Part shown: piece by piece, positions 1 to 63,888 of the stretch
How positions within the stretch are numbered: the first letter of the stretch is position 1
Layout: each line of letters opens with the position of its first letter
From: Glandiceps talaboti
Lineage: Eukaryota; Hemichordata; Enteropneusta; Spengelidae
Reading direction: 5' to 3'
DNA length: 64,000 nucleotides
Assembly (NCBI RefSeq): GCF_964340395.1
Contig: NC_135560.1
Span: forward strand, 3,392,998-3,456,997
Made by a program: the position numbers and the translations under genes
Notes under the pieces: generated by a model
Databases searched by the model: none
Seen by the model: the letters and a program-made list of their open reading frames with translations, nothing else
What the model was told of the DNA's origin: nothing

Positions 1-570
1 AAATTATATTAAGAGGAAGTTGGTCACTATTTTGACACATAAATCTGTGAAAGCTAGTGACATGATGTCTTGTTCAGATGCCATGTGTTTCACACTTGTG
101 GACATTAAGTAAACTATGTACTATCTAAATACATGTTGTAGTTACTAGGAGTGTATACTGGACAAAAAGTATAATGGTTTTACATAGCATAATGTGATTC
201 TAAAGAGACTCTATTTAGATGGATATGCTGAAATTGTCCTCTTGGATGATTGGTAACAAAATCATCAACATAGTAGTGCAATTCCAGGCATCAATTTCAC
301 CTTTATACACATTTATTTAAAAGTAAGTGGGTTGTTTATAACTTAATTTTTTTCTCTAATAGTAATGCATGAAGTGTAATTTTAGTCATCATTTTCACTG
401 TACATTACTGAATGTGCAATCCAAATACTTGTCATAAGTGAAATTTAAAACCAAGGTTCTATCCGTAATGATAAACAATTCTTGTCACCGCTTGTAAACT
501 ACATGTATACAGAGGCTGTTAGCATTATTACTGAGCTTTTCTGATGTTTAAATAATGCAAATAAGTAGAT
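1..570. other. 5' flank, nothing recognised
   Basis: AT-rich sequence with no convincing ORF, RNA gene or repeat. It may hold the promoter or a non-coding first exon of the flippase gene, but no TATA or initiator can be defended. Confidence 0.4.
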
Positions 571-875
571 ATTATTCCCCAATGTTTTTCTTTGTTCAAC
601 CAAGGTGTGGTCTTTGTTAATACGAGTTGCTAGATGAGTAGTGACAACCCACAGGTCATGGGTATTTTCTGGCTGAATGAAGATAAACATTGGAGAATGA
701 CATAATAATACCAGCACCAGTAATATCAAAGAAAATCAGGGAAACATACTGGCAATTTTTGAATGTTTTGACTCAATTTCGACCATAGCAGAACAAGTGA
801 CAACAGTTACACAGACACGCGTTGTTGTGATATAAACGTATGTTGTTATGACATAGAACATGACATTCACAAGCC
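571..875 (+). mobile_element. Interspersed repeat family B, copy 1
   Basis: Starts ATTATTCCCCAATG and includes TATTTTCTGGCTGAATGAA and the GTGACA...GGTTGT...ATGACATAGAAC segment. The same order recurs at 11345-11711 and 19435-19800. No coding capacity or clear ends are visible, so the class is unknown. Confidence 0.6.
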
Positions 876-1256
876 ATTAACGGTCCAAGTGCAACAAACC
901 CGCGGGCTTGCCTGACGAAAACGGGTGTCATAAAAGTTGTTTGCATCTCTAAAGCTGTTTGTAGTGTTACTTATAATAGCCTAATAAATTGATAACAACT
1001 GATATAAGACGGAGATAAGGTTTGCCTCAATTGACCCACTCCTTAGAAATGATCTTATGCTGTGAACTACACTGTTTACTTGTGTTATGTAAGAGCCCAT
1101 CATCACATGTGTAAATATTGGTACTCTTTGATTACAAGTGGACTTGCTTCTTTAATGGCTTGTCCCAGTAATGATGAGCAGAGTACATTGTACATTTGTA
1201 TTCCTTTTGTATTTTTTGTTCTAAATGGCTTGTATAAAACTCGTATCAAAATCCTT

Positions 1257-1304
1257 TTTTCACAACTGAACTGATAAGGTTCATTAGTGCTATAGGCATT
1301 GTGT

Positions 1305-1399
<95 letters not shown>

Positions 1400-2783
1400 A
1401 CAACTCAAAAACTGCCCAGACCAATTGCCTTGGTATTTGGTGGGGACATTACTTTTGCTCTCTAGTTGGGAAATAGTTCAAAGCAAAATACTCGCATTAT
1501 GGGTGTGTGATTTTGGGTGAAAAAAGCGTGATTTTCAGTCAAAAAGCTTAAAATCAAAAACTACTGGACAGATTGGTGTGAAATTTGGTGGAAAATTTTT
1601 AGGGGTGTGTAGATTAAAAATTGTTCATGACATGATGATTCCATCAGTGATATGCAAATTAGGGCTAAAAATGTGCCATTTGGTTAAAAATCAGTAATTC
1701 CAAAACTACTGAGCAGATTGGGCTTAAATTTAATGGGGATGCATCTGGGGGTGTATTGATGAAGAAATATTAAGCATATATTGATCTCATCAGTAATATG
1801 CAAATTAGGTGTAAAACTGAATTTTGGTCAGAAACTTATATCTCAAAAAGTACTTGGTCAGTGAGACTGAAACTTGGTGAGATGTTTCTAGAAGTATTAT
1901 TCTGCAGATTTTCTTCAAAATGTGTTGACACAATTGGCCCAAGCAACCATGACCACGCCCTTAGCAACAACCAAATGGCAGTATATTTGGTCAAATAACA
2001 ACATCTGGGAGGCAAGTGAAAAAAACATTCAAAAAATGTATGCAAATACCCCTAGCAACCATGACCACACACATAGCAACACCCAAACAATGTTGTGTTT
2101 CACAAAGATAACAACAGGGATTCTTAGACAAGTGAACAAACATTCAAAAAGTGTACTATGCAAATATGCCTAGCAACAAGACCACACCCATGGCAACAGC
2201 CAAATGATCATATGTATTGCAAAGATAACAACAGGGATTAATAAACGAGTAAATAAACATTCAAAAAAATGTATGTAAATGTGCATGGCAACAAGACCAC
2301 AACCATAGCAACAGCCAAATGATCATATGTATTGCAAAGATAACAACAGGGATTAATAAATGAGTAAATAAACATTCAAAAAATGTATGTAAATGTGCCT
2401 AGCAACAAGACCACAACCATAGCAATAGCCAAATGATCATATGTATTGCAAAGATAACAACAGGGATTAATAAATGAGTAAATAAACATTCAAAAAATGT
2501 ATGTAAATGTGCCTAGCAACAAGACCACAACCATAGCAACAGCCAAATGATCATGTACATTGGAAAGATAACATCAAGGATTCATAGACAATTGAACGAA
2601 CATTCAAAAAATGTATGCAAATATGTCTAGCAACGCGTATATTGCAAATATAACAACAGGGTTGAACAGGTAACTGGATAGTCATTCAGCAATTGAATAC
2701 CTATACCTACATGTAGCATGGATCAGTATGTGGGAAACATTTTTAAAAAGTGTGCACTTGTGCCACCATTGGTGCTATTTTTC
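1257..2783 (+). mobile_element. Interspersed repeat family A, copy 1 (full length)
   Basis: Begins with a hairpin (CACAACTGAAC / GGTTCATTAGTGC), then a TCTG/TG microsatellite at 1306-1398. A core follows with repeated short phrases such as AAAACTACTGGACAGATTGG, then about six tandem 120-bp subrepeats (1922-2660) carrying CCTAGCAACCATGACCAC, and the end ACCATTGGTGCTATTTTT. Two other copies and one 3' remnant lie in intron 1 and intron 2. It is non-autonomous and has no ORF. The 5' hairpin and the TTGTGC near the 3' end suggest subterminal inverted repeats. Confidence 0.75.
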
Positions 2784-3975
2784 ATTCTTCCTGTCCTGTC
2801 CAATTCTACATATCATTAATTAAATTTACAGTCTATCATTCACAAGGTGTGAAGTTCTGCAAATATGAACATGAGTTTTAGGTTTAGATTTATACATGTG
2901 TTAAGCAGGACCTGATACATCTTGTACGTATCATATACATGTATATGTCTTAAAGTTGGTAAATTATGGGAATGGATTAATTATGATGATGGAGGACTTC
3001 CATACATTTACATGTATGTATACCATGTCACACTATGTCTCAGTTCCCAGTAGGGACTGATACAGTTGACTAGTCTGGCTTTGACATGAATTATCACCGT
3101 ACTGAGTTTGTTGTCTCATATAGGCATCATTTGGGTGGCCTTCATGTCTATTTGTAGGTATATATTAGTAGATGGAAAATAAGAAAATGTTTGTCATACT
3201 AAAATCGAGGTAAAATCTGACATTAAAACGCCTGAAATATATAGCAATTTTCAGGAAGTGCGTAATTTATCGTGATTACATTGTTGTCTTGGAAGTTGTT
3301 GCCTAGCTGACTGGTGTTTAATACACATTTCAAAATTAAAATGAATTATTAAATTTACTGATATGAAAACTTAGTGTGATATCCTGAGAATTAGATTGGA
3401 TCATTGATACCATTTTGCCCAAGGGAAATTATCTAGGACATGAACTGAGTACAATTTTAGTAGATGATTGTCTATGGAGAAGCCAATTTTAGACTACAGA
3501 AATTAGTTTACTATTATAATGTTTCTAAAAGTATCGACAGTTGTCTCAGTCTCAATCATTTAAAAAAGTTATTGATTTTCCCCTGAAACTATTTGTAGTG
3601 AACCTGGGGACTGAGAAAAGAAAGCTGATGATTAACTTGTACGAAAGGTTGGCAAGTTTAATTTTTGAAAAGTGTTATACTGTTAAAGTGTTCAATGGTC
3701 AACATCAGATCCTTTCATGTAATATCTAGCTTATATTCAGAATTCAAAACTGAACGGTGGTGCACTTTGAGTTACAGGATGCCAATGTTGTATGAAATAA
3801 CATGTACAACAAGTTTGCATAGCTAGACAATGTACATGCAGATGTTCCAACATTAACTGTAGCTGTATTTCTTCCTCGGTCCCATTCACATTTTAGCCTG
3901 TAGATGTCAGTATGGTGACCATCCTAAAATTGTTTTCACATCAAAAATAAGACTGTAGTAATTTTAACTTTGGAC
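2784..3975. other. 5' flank, no gene seen
   Basis: AT-rich and unique by eye. A 62-codon open frame at 3541-3729 has no recognisable similarity and no ATG start. Nothing is called here. Confidence 0.4.
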
Positions 3976-4242
3976 GACATCATGTATATTGCACAACCAT
4001 GTGATGATATTCTCACTATAGAACATTGATCTAAACCAATAGGAGTACAACCCCCTGTGACTTACATCATGTACATAGCACAACCACTTGATGATATACT
4101 CACAATTAGAACATCTAAACCAATAGGAGTACAACCCCCTGTGACTTACATCATGTATATAGCACAACCACTTGATAATATGCTCAGAATTAGAACAGTG
4201 ATCTAAAACCAATAGGAGTACAACCCCCTGTGACTTACATAT
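3976..4242. repeat. Tandem repeat, three copies of about 85 bp
   Basis: AACCAATAGGAGTACAACCC begins at 4034, 4118 and 4207. Each copy also contains a CATCATGTA...GCACAACCA stretch. Confidence 0.85.
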
Positions 4243-4879
4243 ACCTTTCACCCCTACTAAGACTAAAACAAATCAGAAATACTATTTTTGAATTATAATA
4301 CAGTCTTCAGAAATACAATATCACAAATACAATGAAAATAAAAACAAAAATTGAAAAAAAATACATTGCTGTTTTAGCTATTGAAGGTTTTAAGTAAAAT
4401 GATAGAAATAAGTGACAGTGCAGATAATTATAAATTATCATATTTTATTACTGTTTTCATACCATCTACTTCCATTAGTTGCTAAGTAAAAGTTTATCTA
4501 TCATTGTAGTATGTATTGTCATTCTTTTTTATCGTATGATATTATTTGACCTTTATCCTGTGGAGGCAATGGCAATAAATACATTATATATAGTGAATAG
4601 AGTAGGCGGAAAACATGGTACTTTACAGTGGATTCATCAAACCAATGTGGTACTCAAAATTGACATATAGCGGAAAAAAGTTGGAACAATGAAAATAGGA
4701 AAGGTGACAATTTTTTTTATTTTCAATATTATGTCAAAAATACACTTTAGTCAAAATATTTCTTGGAAGCTAATCCCAAATGTTCGCCGACGTCTCACCA
4801 GCATCAGGGTGTACTACAATGGACTGTTTGTCAGTAAAGACATCAAGTTACATTAATTGGTATTTTTGTATATTTTCAG
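4243..4879. other. Region directly upstream of exon 1, no feature seen
   Basis: AT-rich sequence ending in the TTTTCAG acceptor-like site. No promoter element can be supported. Confidence 0.4.
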
Positions 4880-4973
4880 ATTTTGAGTGGACCGGGTTGA
4901 CAGTTTCAAGCTATTGGAATCTATGGATTATGTACATGTAGATTTGGTGATGTGACAGACAGAACCTGCTACA

Positions 4974-4989
<16 letters not shown>
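4880..4989 (+). CDS. ATP8B: ATP8B exon 1: 5' UTR plus start codon (coding 4974-4989)
   Basis: The ATG at 4974 has A at -3 and G at +4. An in-frame TGA at 4953-4955 rules out a longer N-terminus through this exon. It codes MGHES plus the first base of Glu6, then donor gtaaaa. TTTTCAG just before 4880 looks like a 3' splice site, so a further non-coding exon probably lies upstream, in this window or beyond it. The very short coding part is joined to exon 2 by phase and by the resulting ERI-FANNR sequence, which matches P4 N-termini. Confidence 0.8.
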
Positions 4990-55847
<50,858 letters not shown>

Positions 55848-56896
55848 CTGGCAGCGGGACTCAAACCTAACAAAGTTTCACCAACACCAACACCTCCCTA
55901 GATAGGGCAGTATTTTAAGTTCTTTGTGTTTGAGAAGACAAATCCACTGACATACGTAGGATTGTAATTTGAATTATTTTCATTATGAGGACCAATCATA
56001 TTACTTTTTGGTATCAAAAACATTCTATTATAAACCTGGGTCACAAAAACAGTTATCAGATGATGTTTATTATGGTGATGGAATTTGGTGAACAAGGGTT
56101 GAGTCCCACAAAGGGCATTTGTTGCCCACTCCTAATCAGTTTTATTAATATTTTAATTGCAATTTTCAACAAAATATGTGAAGGATGTTATTTTTCTTGT
56201 CTTTTTTTTTACAATATTATATAGAGAAAACCAAGCGTAAGGTGGAGTGTGTGCAATACCTTAATTGCTGCAATTGTTATTTGTTACTTCTATGGTGGGA
56301 GACATATCTTACTTTCAAGGAAGAGACTTTGAAAGACTTTAAATAATACCTCTATCTGCTTGAATAGTCTTAGAATGTGTTCTGAGTGTAATACTTCAAA
56401 TGAATTTGACAACTTTTGAAGGTAATGAAAATTAAGATTGTTTTATTTTGTAAGATACATATCTCACGACAATAACAAGAAATTGAAATTATACAGTAAC
56501 TGTATTTTCACTGGACTTTGTCTTTACTAATTGAACTCATTTTTCTCCCCTTAATAAAGTGTCATACACAGACATGTAATTTGTAATGCCAATGTGTGTT
56601 ATTACATGTGAGCTGTAAAACTACATGTAATTATTAGTACTTCATTGAGTGGAATATTACATCAATATGATTAATCACATAATGGCACATGGCATTACAC
56701 ACAGATTGTCTACTTTTATGTCAAGCAATTTGTTGCCATTAAACAGCTCTGTGCACAATGATACATTTCAACAATTAATTAAATGTCGACTAAATGGCAC
56801 TTGGAACAGTGTACAATGTTCGTTTTCAAGGCAGCATAACAAAATATCTGACCCTTTCTTTCAAAGAAAATAACTTTGCACTTGATCTTTATTATC
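55848..56896 (+). other. ATP8B 3' UTR and proximal downstream region
   Basis: Non-coding. Contains the AATAAA described separately. Short open frames here have no recognisable similarity. Confidence 0.5.
56553..56558 (+). other. Candidate polyadenylation signal for ATP8B
   Basis: AATAAA, 706 bp after the stop codon, is the first canonical hexamer in the 3' flank and is followed by GT-rich sequence. Others occur at 60112-60117 and 61744-61749, so longer 3' UTRs spanning the 34-bp array are possible. No transcript evidence is available. Confidence 0.45.
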
Positions 56897-57806
56897 AAGG
56901 TATACTAGATACAATACATCCTGTACTATCAAGGTATACTAGATACAATACGTCCTGTACTATCAAGGTATACTAGATACAATACGTCCTGTACTATCAA
57001 GGTATACTAGATACAATACGTCCTGTACTATCAAGGTATACTAGATACAATACGTCCTGTACTATCAAGGTATACTAGATACAATACATCCTGTACTATC
57101 AAGGTATACTAGATACAATACGTCCTGTACTATCAAGGTATACTAGATACAATACGTCCTGTACTATCAAGGTATACTAGATACAATACGTCCTGTACTA
57201 TCAAGGTATACTAGATACAATACGTCCTGTACTATCAAGGTATACTAGATACAATACTTCCTGTACTATCAAGGTATACTAGATACAATATGTCCTGTAC
57301 TATCAAGGTATACTAGATACAATACTTCCTGTACTATCAAGGTATACTAGATACAATACTTCCTGTACTATCAAGGTATACTAGATACAATACATCCTGT
57401 ACTATCAAGGTATACTAGATACAATACGTCCTGTACTATCAAGGTAATATACTAGATACAATACTTCCTGTACTATCAAGGTATACTAGATACAATATGT
57501 CCTGTACTATCAAGGTATACTAGATACAATACTTCCTGTACTATCAAGGTATACTAGATACAATACGTCCTGTACTATCAAGGTATACTAGATACAATAC
57601 GTCCTGTACTATCAAGGTATACTAGATACAATACTTCCTGTACTATCAAGGTATACTAGATACAATACGTCCTGTACTATCAAGGTATACGAGATACAAT
57701 ACTTCCTGTACTATCAAGGTATACTAGATACAATACGTCCTGTACTATCAAGGTATACTAGATACAATACTTCCTGTACTATCAAGGTATACTATCAAGG
57801 TATACT
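56897..57806. repeat. 34-bp minisatellite, about 27 copies
   Basis: Unit: AAGGTATACTAGATACAATA, CGTCCTGTACTATC, with CG/CA/CT/TG variation before TCC. One more piece of the array lies at 58152-58182, on the far side of an inserted element. Confidence 0.97.
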
Positions 57807-58151
57807 CAGCCTAGCTCCTATACAACACATTATGATTACTACCATAATCTCCACTCAGTTATAGAGAAAGTCGTTATTCTAATACAGAAATCTGTGCTAC
57901 CCCCAACTGTGTTCATATAAACATGATGATGTCATCATGTCTCCACATGATTTTAGTTACAGACTGGAGAGGTAGAGATCAGTTAATGAGCAATTGTCTA
58001 AAGGAACTAACTAATTGTAACTGCCTGTCAATTTGTAATGGTTTACTATTGACATACATCATTTAGCACAGATTTCTGTGTTAAATAGAGTAACGACTTT
58101 CCCTATACGTGAGTAAAGATAATTGTAAGGCGTTGTATAAGAACTAGACTA
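57807..58151. mobile_element. 345-bp foldback MITE inserted in the 34-bp minisatellite
   Basis: About 90 bp at the left (CAGCCTAGCTCC, CTATACAACACATTATGATT, GAGAAAGTCGTTATTCTA, CAGAAATCTGTGCTA) is inverted at the right end. It is flanked by GGTATACT (57799-57806) and GGTATTCT (58152-58159), an 8-bp target duplication with one mismatch, as in hAT elements (class inferred). No ORF. Confidence 0.85.
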
Positions 58152-58182
58152 GGTATTCTAGATACAATACTTCCTGTACACT

Positions 58183-61060
58183 GAATTTGTCTAGTAATAA
58201 AAAGTGGAATCACAGATGTAGGACATATACTGCCATAAATTAAGTATACATAGTGCAATTGTTTTCAGATCCATTACTGCGCAAAAATAATACTGTGTTA
58301 AGTATTCAATAGTTAGTAAATACTGAATTCCATGAATATCAAGTATATGACTGTACACTATGTTTCATTTCCAAAGACAGAGACTTGAAAACAGAAAGAT
58401 TCAAATTTTGAAAAGAAACTAACACTTGTTTGCAAATGTTTAGAATGTTTTCAAATTAAAAATGATTATTTTCGTGTTATGTTCAGTCTTATTCTTTCAT
58501 ACTGTTGTTATTTGTATTAACAAATTTCTATCAAAACTTTTTTACCAGTCCTGCTAAAAATTGATGTTATTCAGAATTTGGCATCTAACCTTTGATTCAC
58601 ACAACACAATCCTAATTTTCTATGCAACAAGAAAACTGAAACCTAAAGTGTTGAAATCTTGAAATACCGGCATTAAGTCACTGTAGTTTTATAGAATACT
58701 CAGTAAACTCTTAGATTATCTGCCAATATGTTATGTAACAATTGCACCAAAAAAAAAGAAGAAGCAATAATTCAAAAACAACTGGGGGATTTCTCTGTTT
58801 GGCAATATATATATATATTTTTTAAATTCAACTTGAGAAATGTAGTAGGTAACATAATGTGAAGTTACATGCATATGTTGATTGAATGTTTTGAACTTGA
58901 ATTTGTAAGATAATTATGTTGGCCAATTAGCTTAATTAATTGATCGCTGATCAACTGTTTTTATCAAATTTAGTCAGTTCTGAACATTCCATTCCATTTT
59001 TAAGGGGTGGTGGGGGGTGTTGATATTACTTTCTATAAAGAATCATTTGACCTTTGACCTTGTTGCTGTATCTATGACTGCAATGTTTCATAATGAAGCC
59101 ATGAATTTCTGTGTCATTTCATGGTGTGGTATAGGTAAGAAGATGTATTTTGTGCAATCGTAGTTGCAAGCAGATATTGACAATTAGAAAACTAAATCTT
59201 ATGTGTTGTTGATTTCCAGGCTTCTGTAATAATGTATTACTCTGATGTAATAGGAGTTATTCTTGTGTATATTTCATGCTCTATCTATCTCAGGTTCAAT
59301 ATTGCTGTGTGAAGAGAACACAAGAGGCTGCTGTTCAAGTAGATGTCATGTTACATGTACAGCAATACTAAATATTATAATGTGTCTAAAGTCAAATTGT
59401 CTCCAACTATACATGTATATAGAGTGTAGCTATAAACTGCATGTATTTATTTTATTCCACAATAGATAACAGAAAGTGTATTTTTATATCAATTCCTTAT
59501 ATCTGGGAAATCTATAATAGATAATAATGATAGATGAGGCTGATGTTGTAAATGTTTTTTTTTTGTATCGTCATAGTAACTAACTTTTACTTTGGTTACT
59601 TCATAAGGTGTGTTTTCATAACCATAGTGAGTTATCCAATTTTATAGTATTTGATTTTAGGCTACTATAGTTTGCACTGCCAGTCAGATGAATCAAAGCA
59701 ATACAATTATAACTTGTAATCCTGTGTCAAATATTTTGTAATGAAGCACTGACATAAGACATAAACATTACAAAAAGGAAACTAGTGACAATCAGTAACC
59801 ATTTGTGGTTGGATGATGTAAATTTTTAGTAAATGGAGGTGCCTACCTTACTTCTGTATCTACAAATAACTAAGTTTGAAGACAATTATGTATTATGCAG
59901 ACAGTCTAGTCTACTGTTGTTTTTTCTCCTGCCCTGACATGGTGTAAAGTTACTATCTTATATGTCTTTGAGTTTCTATCAGAAGTGACTCAAGAAAAGT
60001 AACTTGTGATGAATTGTAACTTGTGGACCATCTCTGACATAAATCAATTAAACAAATGGTGACTTTGATTACCATGTCTAAAGGGTCTACTTTTTCTTTC
60101 AGTTGTTGGTAAATAAAACTACACAATGAACTGATTTTACATATGGCTTTATGTTGTGTGAATTATTTTATACACAAAACCTGCTACACTGAGTACACTA
60201 AAACCTGCTACACCGAGTATACTAAAATGGTCTATAACATGTATCCTGATGATACAATACTATAGACAATCTTACAATACAAAGTTGTATGTGTTTTCCT
60301 GATAGATGTCCCTGCACCCCCACCCCCACCCCACCCCACCATTACTGTTTAGATCAGTATGTGAAATTATTGTGTGTCAGTATGGGCCTATTATTTTAGT
60401 GAGATGAGATTTTAGAATGGCTTTTTTATTTTTGTCAGGTGGAGTCCCACTGTCCATAACTTGATTATAACTTGAACAGGGGTTAATTGTATTTGATTAT
60501 TTTTATCAGAATGATAAGAGATGTTGTATGACAATGGGTATAATTGACATTTGAGCTGGGGTTATTCCTTCAGCAAGGTTTGAATAATTAAATGGAATTT
60601 GACCAGGTGGTAAATTTGAGCCAAACTGGTATTGGATGGCCCCATCATAAAGTTCTACTCTCAAATAATCCTTGTTCAATCTCAATGTTATTGATCAGAG
60701 ACTGGATTGTGATTATTTGGGAAAAAGCTATATATTTATTTTACTAAGAATTACAATGCCAAAAGTTTGGGGGTTTTAGCAGAACGTTATGCTTGGGATA
60801 ATGTATGAGCAGGGACTGTCCTTTGTACATGAAGTGTTACTTGATCGAACAACATTATTTAGGTATTGAGATGAGTTATTTTTGCATGTGTAATGTATTC
60901 CAGTGGGATTTGTGTGGATGTTACTTGACCTTCGTAGCTAGTTGAACCACATCTAGAGTACTTATCCAGATGAGTCACTATGTAAATTGCCAATAACCCA
61001 TTTGATTTGAGTTTAACCCAAAACTGGCAGGACCTTTATTTTGGCTTCCATTCATACATC
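58183..61060. other. Intergenic region, no gene seen
   Basis: AT-rich. It contains a C-rich stretch at 60312-60341, a twice-repeated AAAACCTGCTACAC at about 60178-60215, and AATAAA at 60112-60117. No convincing ORF or RNA gene. Confidence 0.5.

Positions 61061-61061
<1 letters not shown>

Positions 61062-61123
<62 letters not shown>
61062..61123. repeat. TG dinucleotide microsatellite
   Basis: Uninterrupted (TG)n of about 60 bp. Confidence 0.98.
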
Positions 61124-63202
61124 ACAGTTGTCTTTGATATGCACGTAAGCCAATTTCATACAAATTTTGCACAAAGGTGACATACCATAATGGGCACATC
61201 TCTTAGTTCGGGACCTAACATCAAATTTGAAGAAAGCTTTGCAGTCAGTTAGGAAGATTAAATGCAGATCAAACTGTCATAAACTTGACTTTCAAGCTGT
61301 TGATTTGTAGACAACCTAAAACTTGTACTCAAAGGTAGTAGGTGTGAATAGGTTTCAACCTTCCACAGATCTATTTAATCCTCAACATATTGGCAATATG
61401 AACAAAAAAACCTGATCAATGGTTAACACACTAACACAAAGAATTAACACACTGCACATTAAAGTCGTACCAAATTTATTTTAATAACTTGTAATGTGTA
61501 AATGAAATTTCAGATTGGTTATTTCTAGGTTATAGTCATTGTTGTTCCCCTGAATTTCAACAGTGTTGTTTTAAGTTACAATTTTACTGTACTACAGTTA
61601 TTAATTCTCCATTCCATATTCCCATGACTACACAGGGTCAAAAAAAGATAGATTCCTCGGTACTGTTTTGTTCTTTCATATATGTCAATGATGTTTCCAA
61701 TTTGAATCAAACCAAGACAATGTAATGATTTTAACTTTAACAGAATAAACTTAATTTCTCATTGCAGTTTTTCTGAGTTTCTCTGATTTTGTTGATCGAT
61801 ACCTTCTCTCCAAATCCTTTCAAAGATCAGAATCATGCATGGCTTACTAGGCAGTCCTGAGGAGTATGGGCTGGAGTACGGGGAGAGGGTCGGTATCACA
61901 ATTGACAGGAATCATACATAGAATAGATACTGCTGGTATGTACAGGATAACACCTACACTTAGAGAACAGTACACAATGACCTAAAAGTTACGTAAAGTT
62001 TTTACTAATTGTCACAGTTTAGCAGAAAACATTGGAATGAATAATAATGTATAGTGTTGATGTTTTAAGATTCGTATTACACCTGTTTTGTCTTTTAATG
62101 TGTATTTATCTGTAAATCTGACAGGGTGCGATTGCGTTGAAAACACAATAATGCCATTTTGTCATTATTAAAGGGTACTACAGCATGATTTGAACGTGAC
62201 GTGTCAACTCTTCCAGAAGAGATATGAGGAAAGTGTTTAATGTCTGTGTGACCAGAATGAGAGTCACCAAGAACTGAATGTAGACAACATTTTTCGCTCT
62301 GCTAGACAACTAATGTTCAAAGTCATCTAGATTTACTCGTCATCTGAACTGGGTCGTACATTAACACACAAAAAAAACACATATGAGGAGCCCCAGTAAA
62401 TACCTGGGTAGATTACCTACTTATACTCTCAGAAGCCAATGAGACAGCAGATAACATGTGAGAGTGATCCCAAAGTAACACAACATCTTGAGAGCTATCC
62501 AATGATTGGTCCAGAACAAGTCATGTGATTGGGTGATCTAGTATAATTGGCTATATTTAGAATGATATGATGTCACACTATTTTGTAAGTTCACAGTCAC
62601 AGTGATGTTATTTTCATTACATAATTGCAATTGCCACCAACTTCTTGAAATCCACACAAATGCTCACAAGTGGTATACTTCTGGAGGAAAAAATGAAATA
62701 TAGCACAAAATAGTATATTTGCATAAAATATATAATTCCACTTATTTGATATGTTGACCAGAGCTGTGATGTTTACTATCGATTTGAATGCCACAAGATA
62801 ACAATGAAAAGCAACCTCTTGTCATATGCTGACACTGATTGAAATTCATACAAGTTTCACAGATGTTTTGAATATAATTTTATCATTTAAAATTTAATAT
62901 GTTACAAAATAATTATTGACGGCTACATAAAAAATTTCTAATTAGAAAAACATAATGCAAAATTATGATTTGTTGATGACTTGTTGATATGTCAATTTTC
63001 AAAAATATACAATTAATATAATCCAGGGTTTATATTAAAATATTAATCCAGTTATGGATTCTAAATCCATGTGGGTTTATATTTCCTTGATTACATAAAT
63101 GTTAATCCAGTTATAACTCTAAATCCATGTGGGTTTATATTCCCTTGATTTCATAAATGTTAATCCAGTTATGGAATCTATCATTTCTATTTTTAATGTT
63201 CT
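61124..63202. other. Intergenic region and presumed PGPEP1 3' UTR
   Basis: No gene recognised. The part next to 63203 should be the 3' UTR of the - strand peptidase gene. An about 60-bp repeat (63030-63175) carries ATCCAGTTAT and AAATCCATGTGGGTTTATAT in two full and one partial copies. Confidence 0.5.
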
Positions 63203-63377
63203 TCATTGCTTGGAATCTTGAACTTCAATCTGTTTGAGTAAACTATGTGTAACTAGTTTGAGTCCAACAGCCAACTCTTCTGCAGTGTAAGGTTTTCCTA
63301 ATGGTGGTACATGTACAAATGCACATGCTGAACAATTTTGATGGAGTGACAGGTAATAGGAATAATCACACAGGTAT
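63203..63377 (-). CDS. PGPEP1: Pyroglutamyl-peptidase I, last coding exon
   Basis: Reading 63377 down to 63203 gives the C-terminal 57 residues and TGA. It contains YLCDYSYYLSLHQ and AFVHVPPLGKPY, very close to vertebrate PGPEP1. Known of the family: this peptidase C15 enzyme removes N-terminal pyroglutamate from peptides in the cytosol with a Glu-Cys-His triad. The Cys of YLCD and the His of FVHVPP are the catalytic Cys and His. The exon begins after TTTCAG (CTGAAA on the + strand). An apparent upstream Met at 63445 lies in the intron. The gene is convergent with ATP8B. Confidence 0.93.
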
Positions 63378-63714
63378 CTGAAATCAAAAACAAAAATACT
63401 ACCAATGGCAATGTGCACAACTGAAATTCCATGTCTGAAGTACACATACAGTGAGAGAAAAACAACTCAAACATGAAAACAACCCCACATGATAATGGAA
63501 CACCCCATGAACTTTAACCAAGTGATTATGTAAAATTATATAAACATACTTGTAAAATATGACATATTTTGACAGAAAATCACTCTTTGGACATTAAACT
63601 TGAAAACCACTGATCGGATCACTTTCATTTGAACAATTTTTCATCTACACACCATAAGCAATGTCCTAAGTTTGAAATCAATTGATCCAGTGGTTTCTCA
63701 CTTTAAGTTGTTCA

Positions 63715-63743
63715 TACACACACACACACACACACACACACAT

Positions 63744-63808
<65 letters not shown>

Positions 63809-63885
63809 CACACAAATTGATTGAGTGATTGATTGATTGATTGACTGACTGACTGATTGATTGATTGATTGATTAATTGATTACT
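63715..63885. repeat. CA microsatellite followed by GATT/GACT repeats
   Basis: (CA)n at 63716-63815, then (GATT)n with GACT at 63823-63880. It sits in the PGPEP1 intron and ends 4-5 bp before the exon donor region, so the splice site abuts a mutable tract. Confidence 0.95.
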
Positions 63886-63888
63886 TAC

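Noticed and set aside
63378-63445. The Met at 63445 as a PGPEP1 start
   Set aside because: The codons above 63377 are intron sequence. The upstream exon at 63889-64000 joins the last exon in phase and matches the family.
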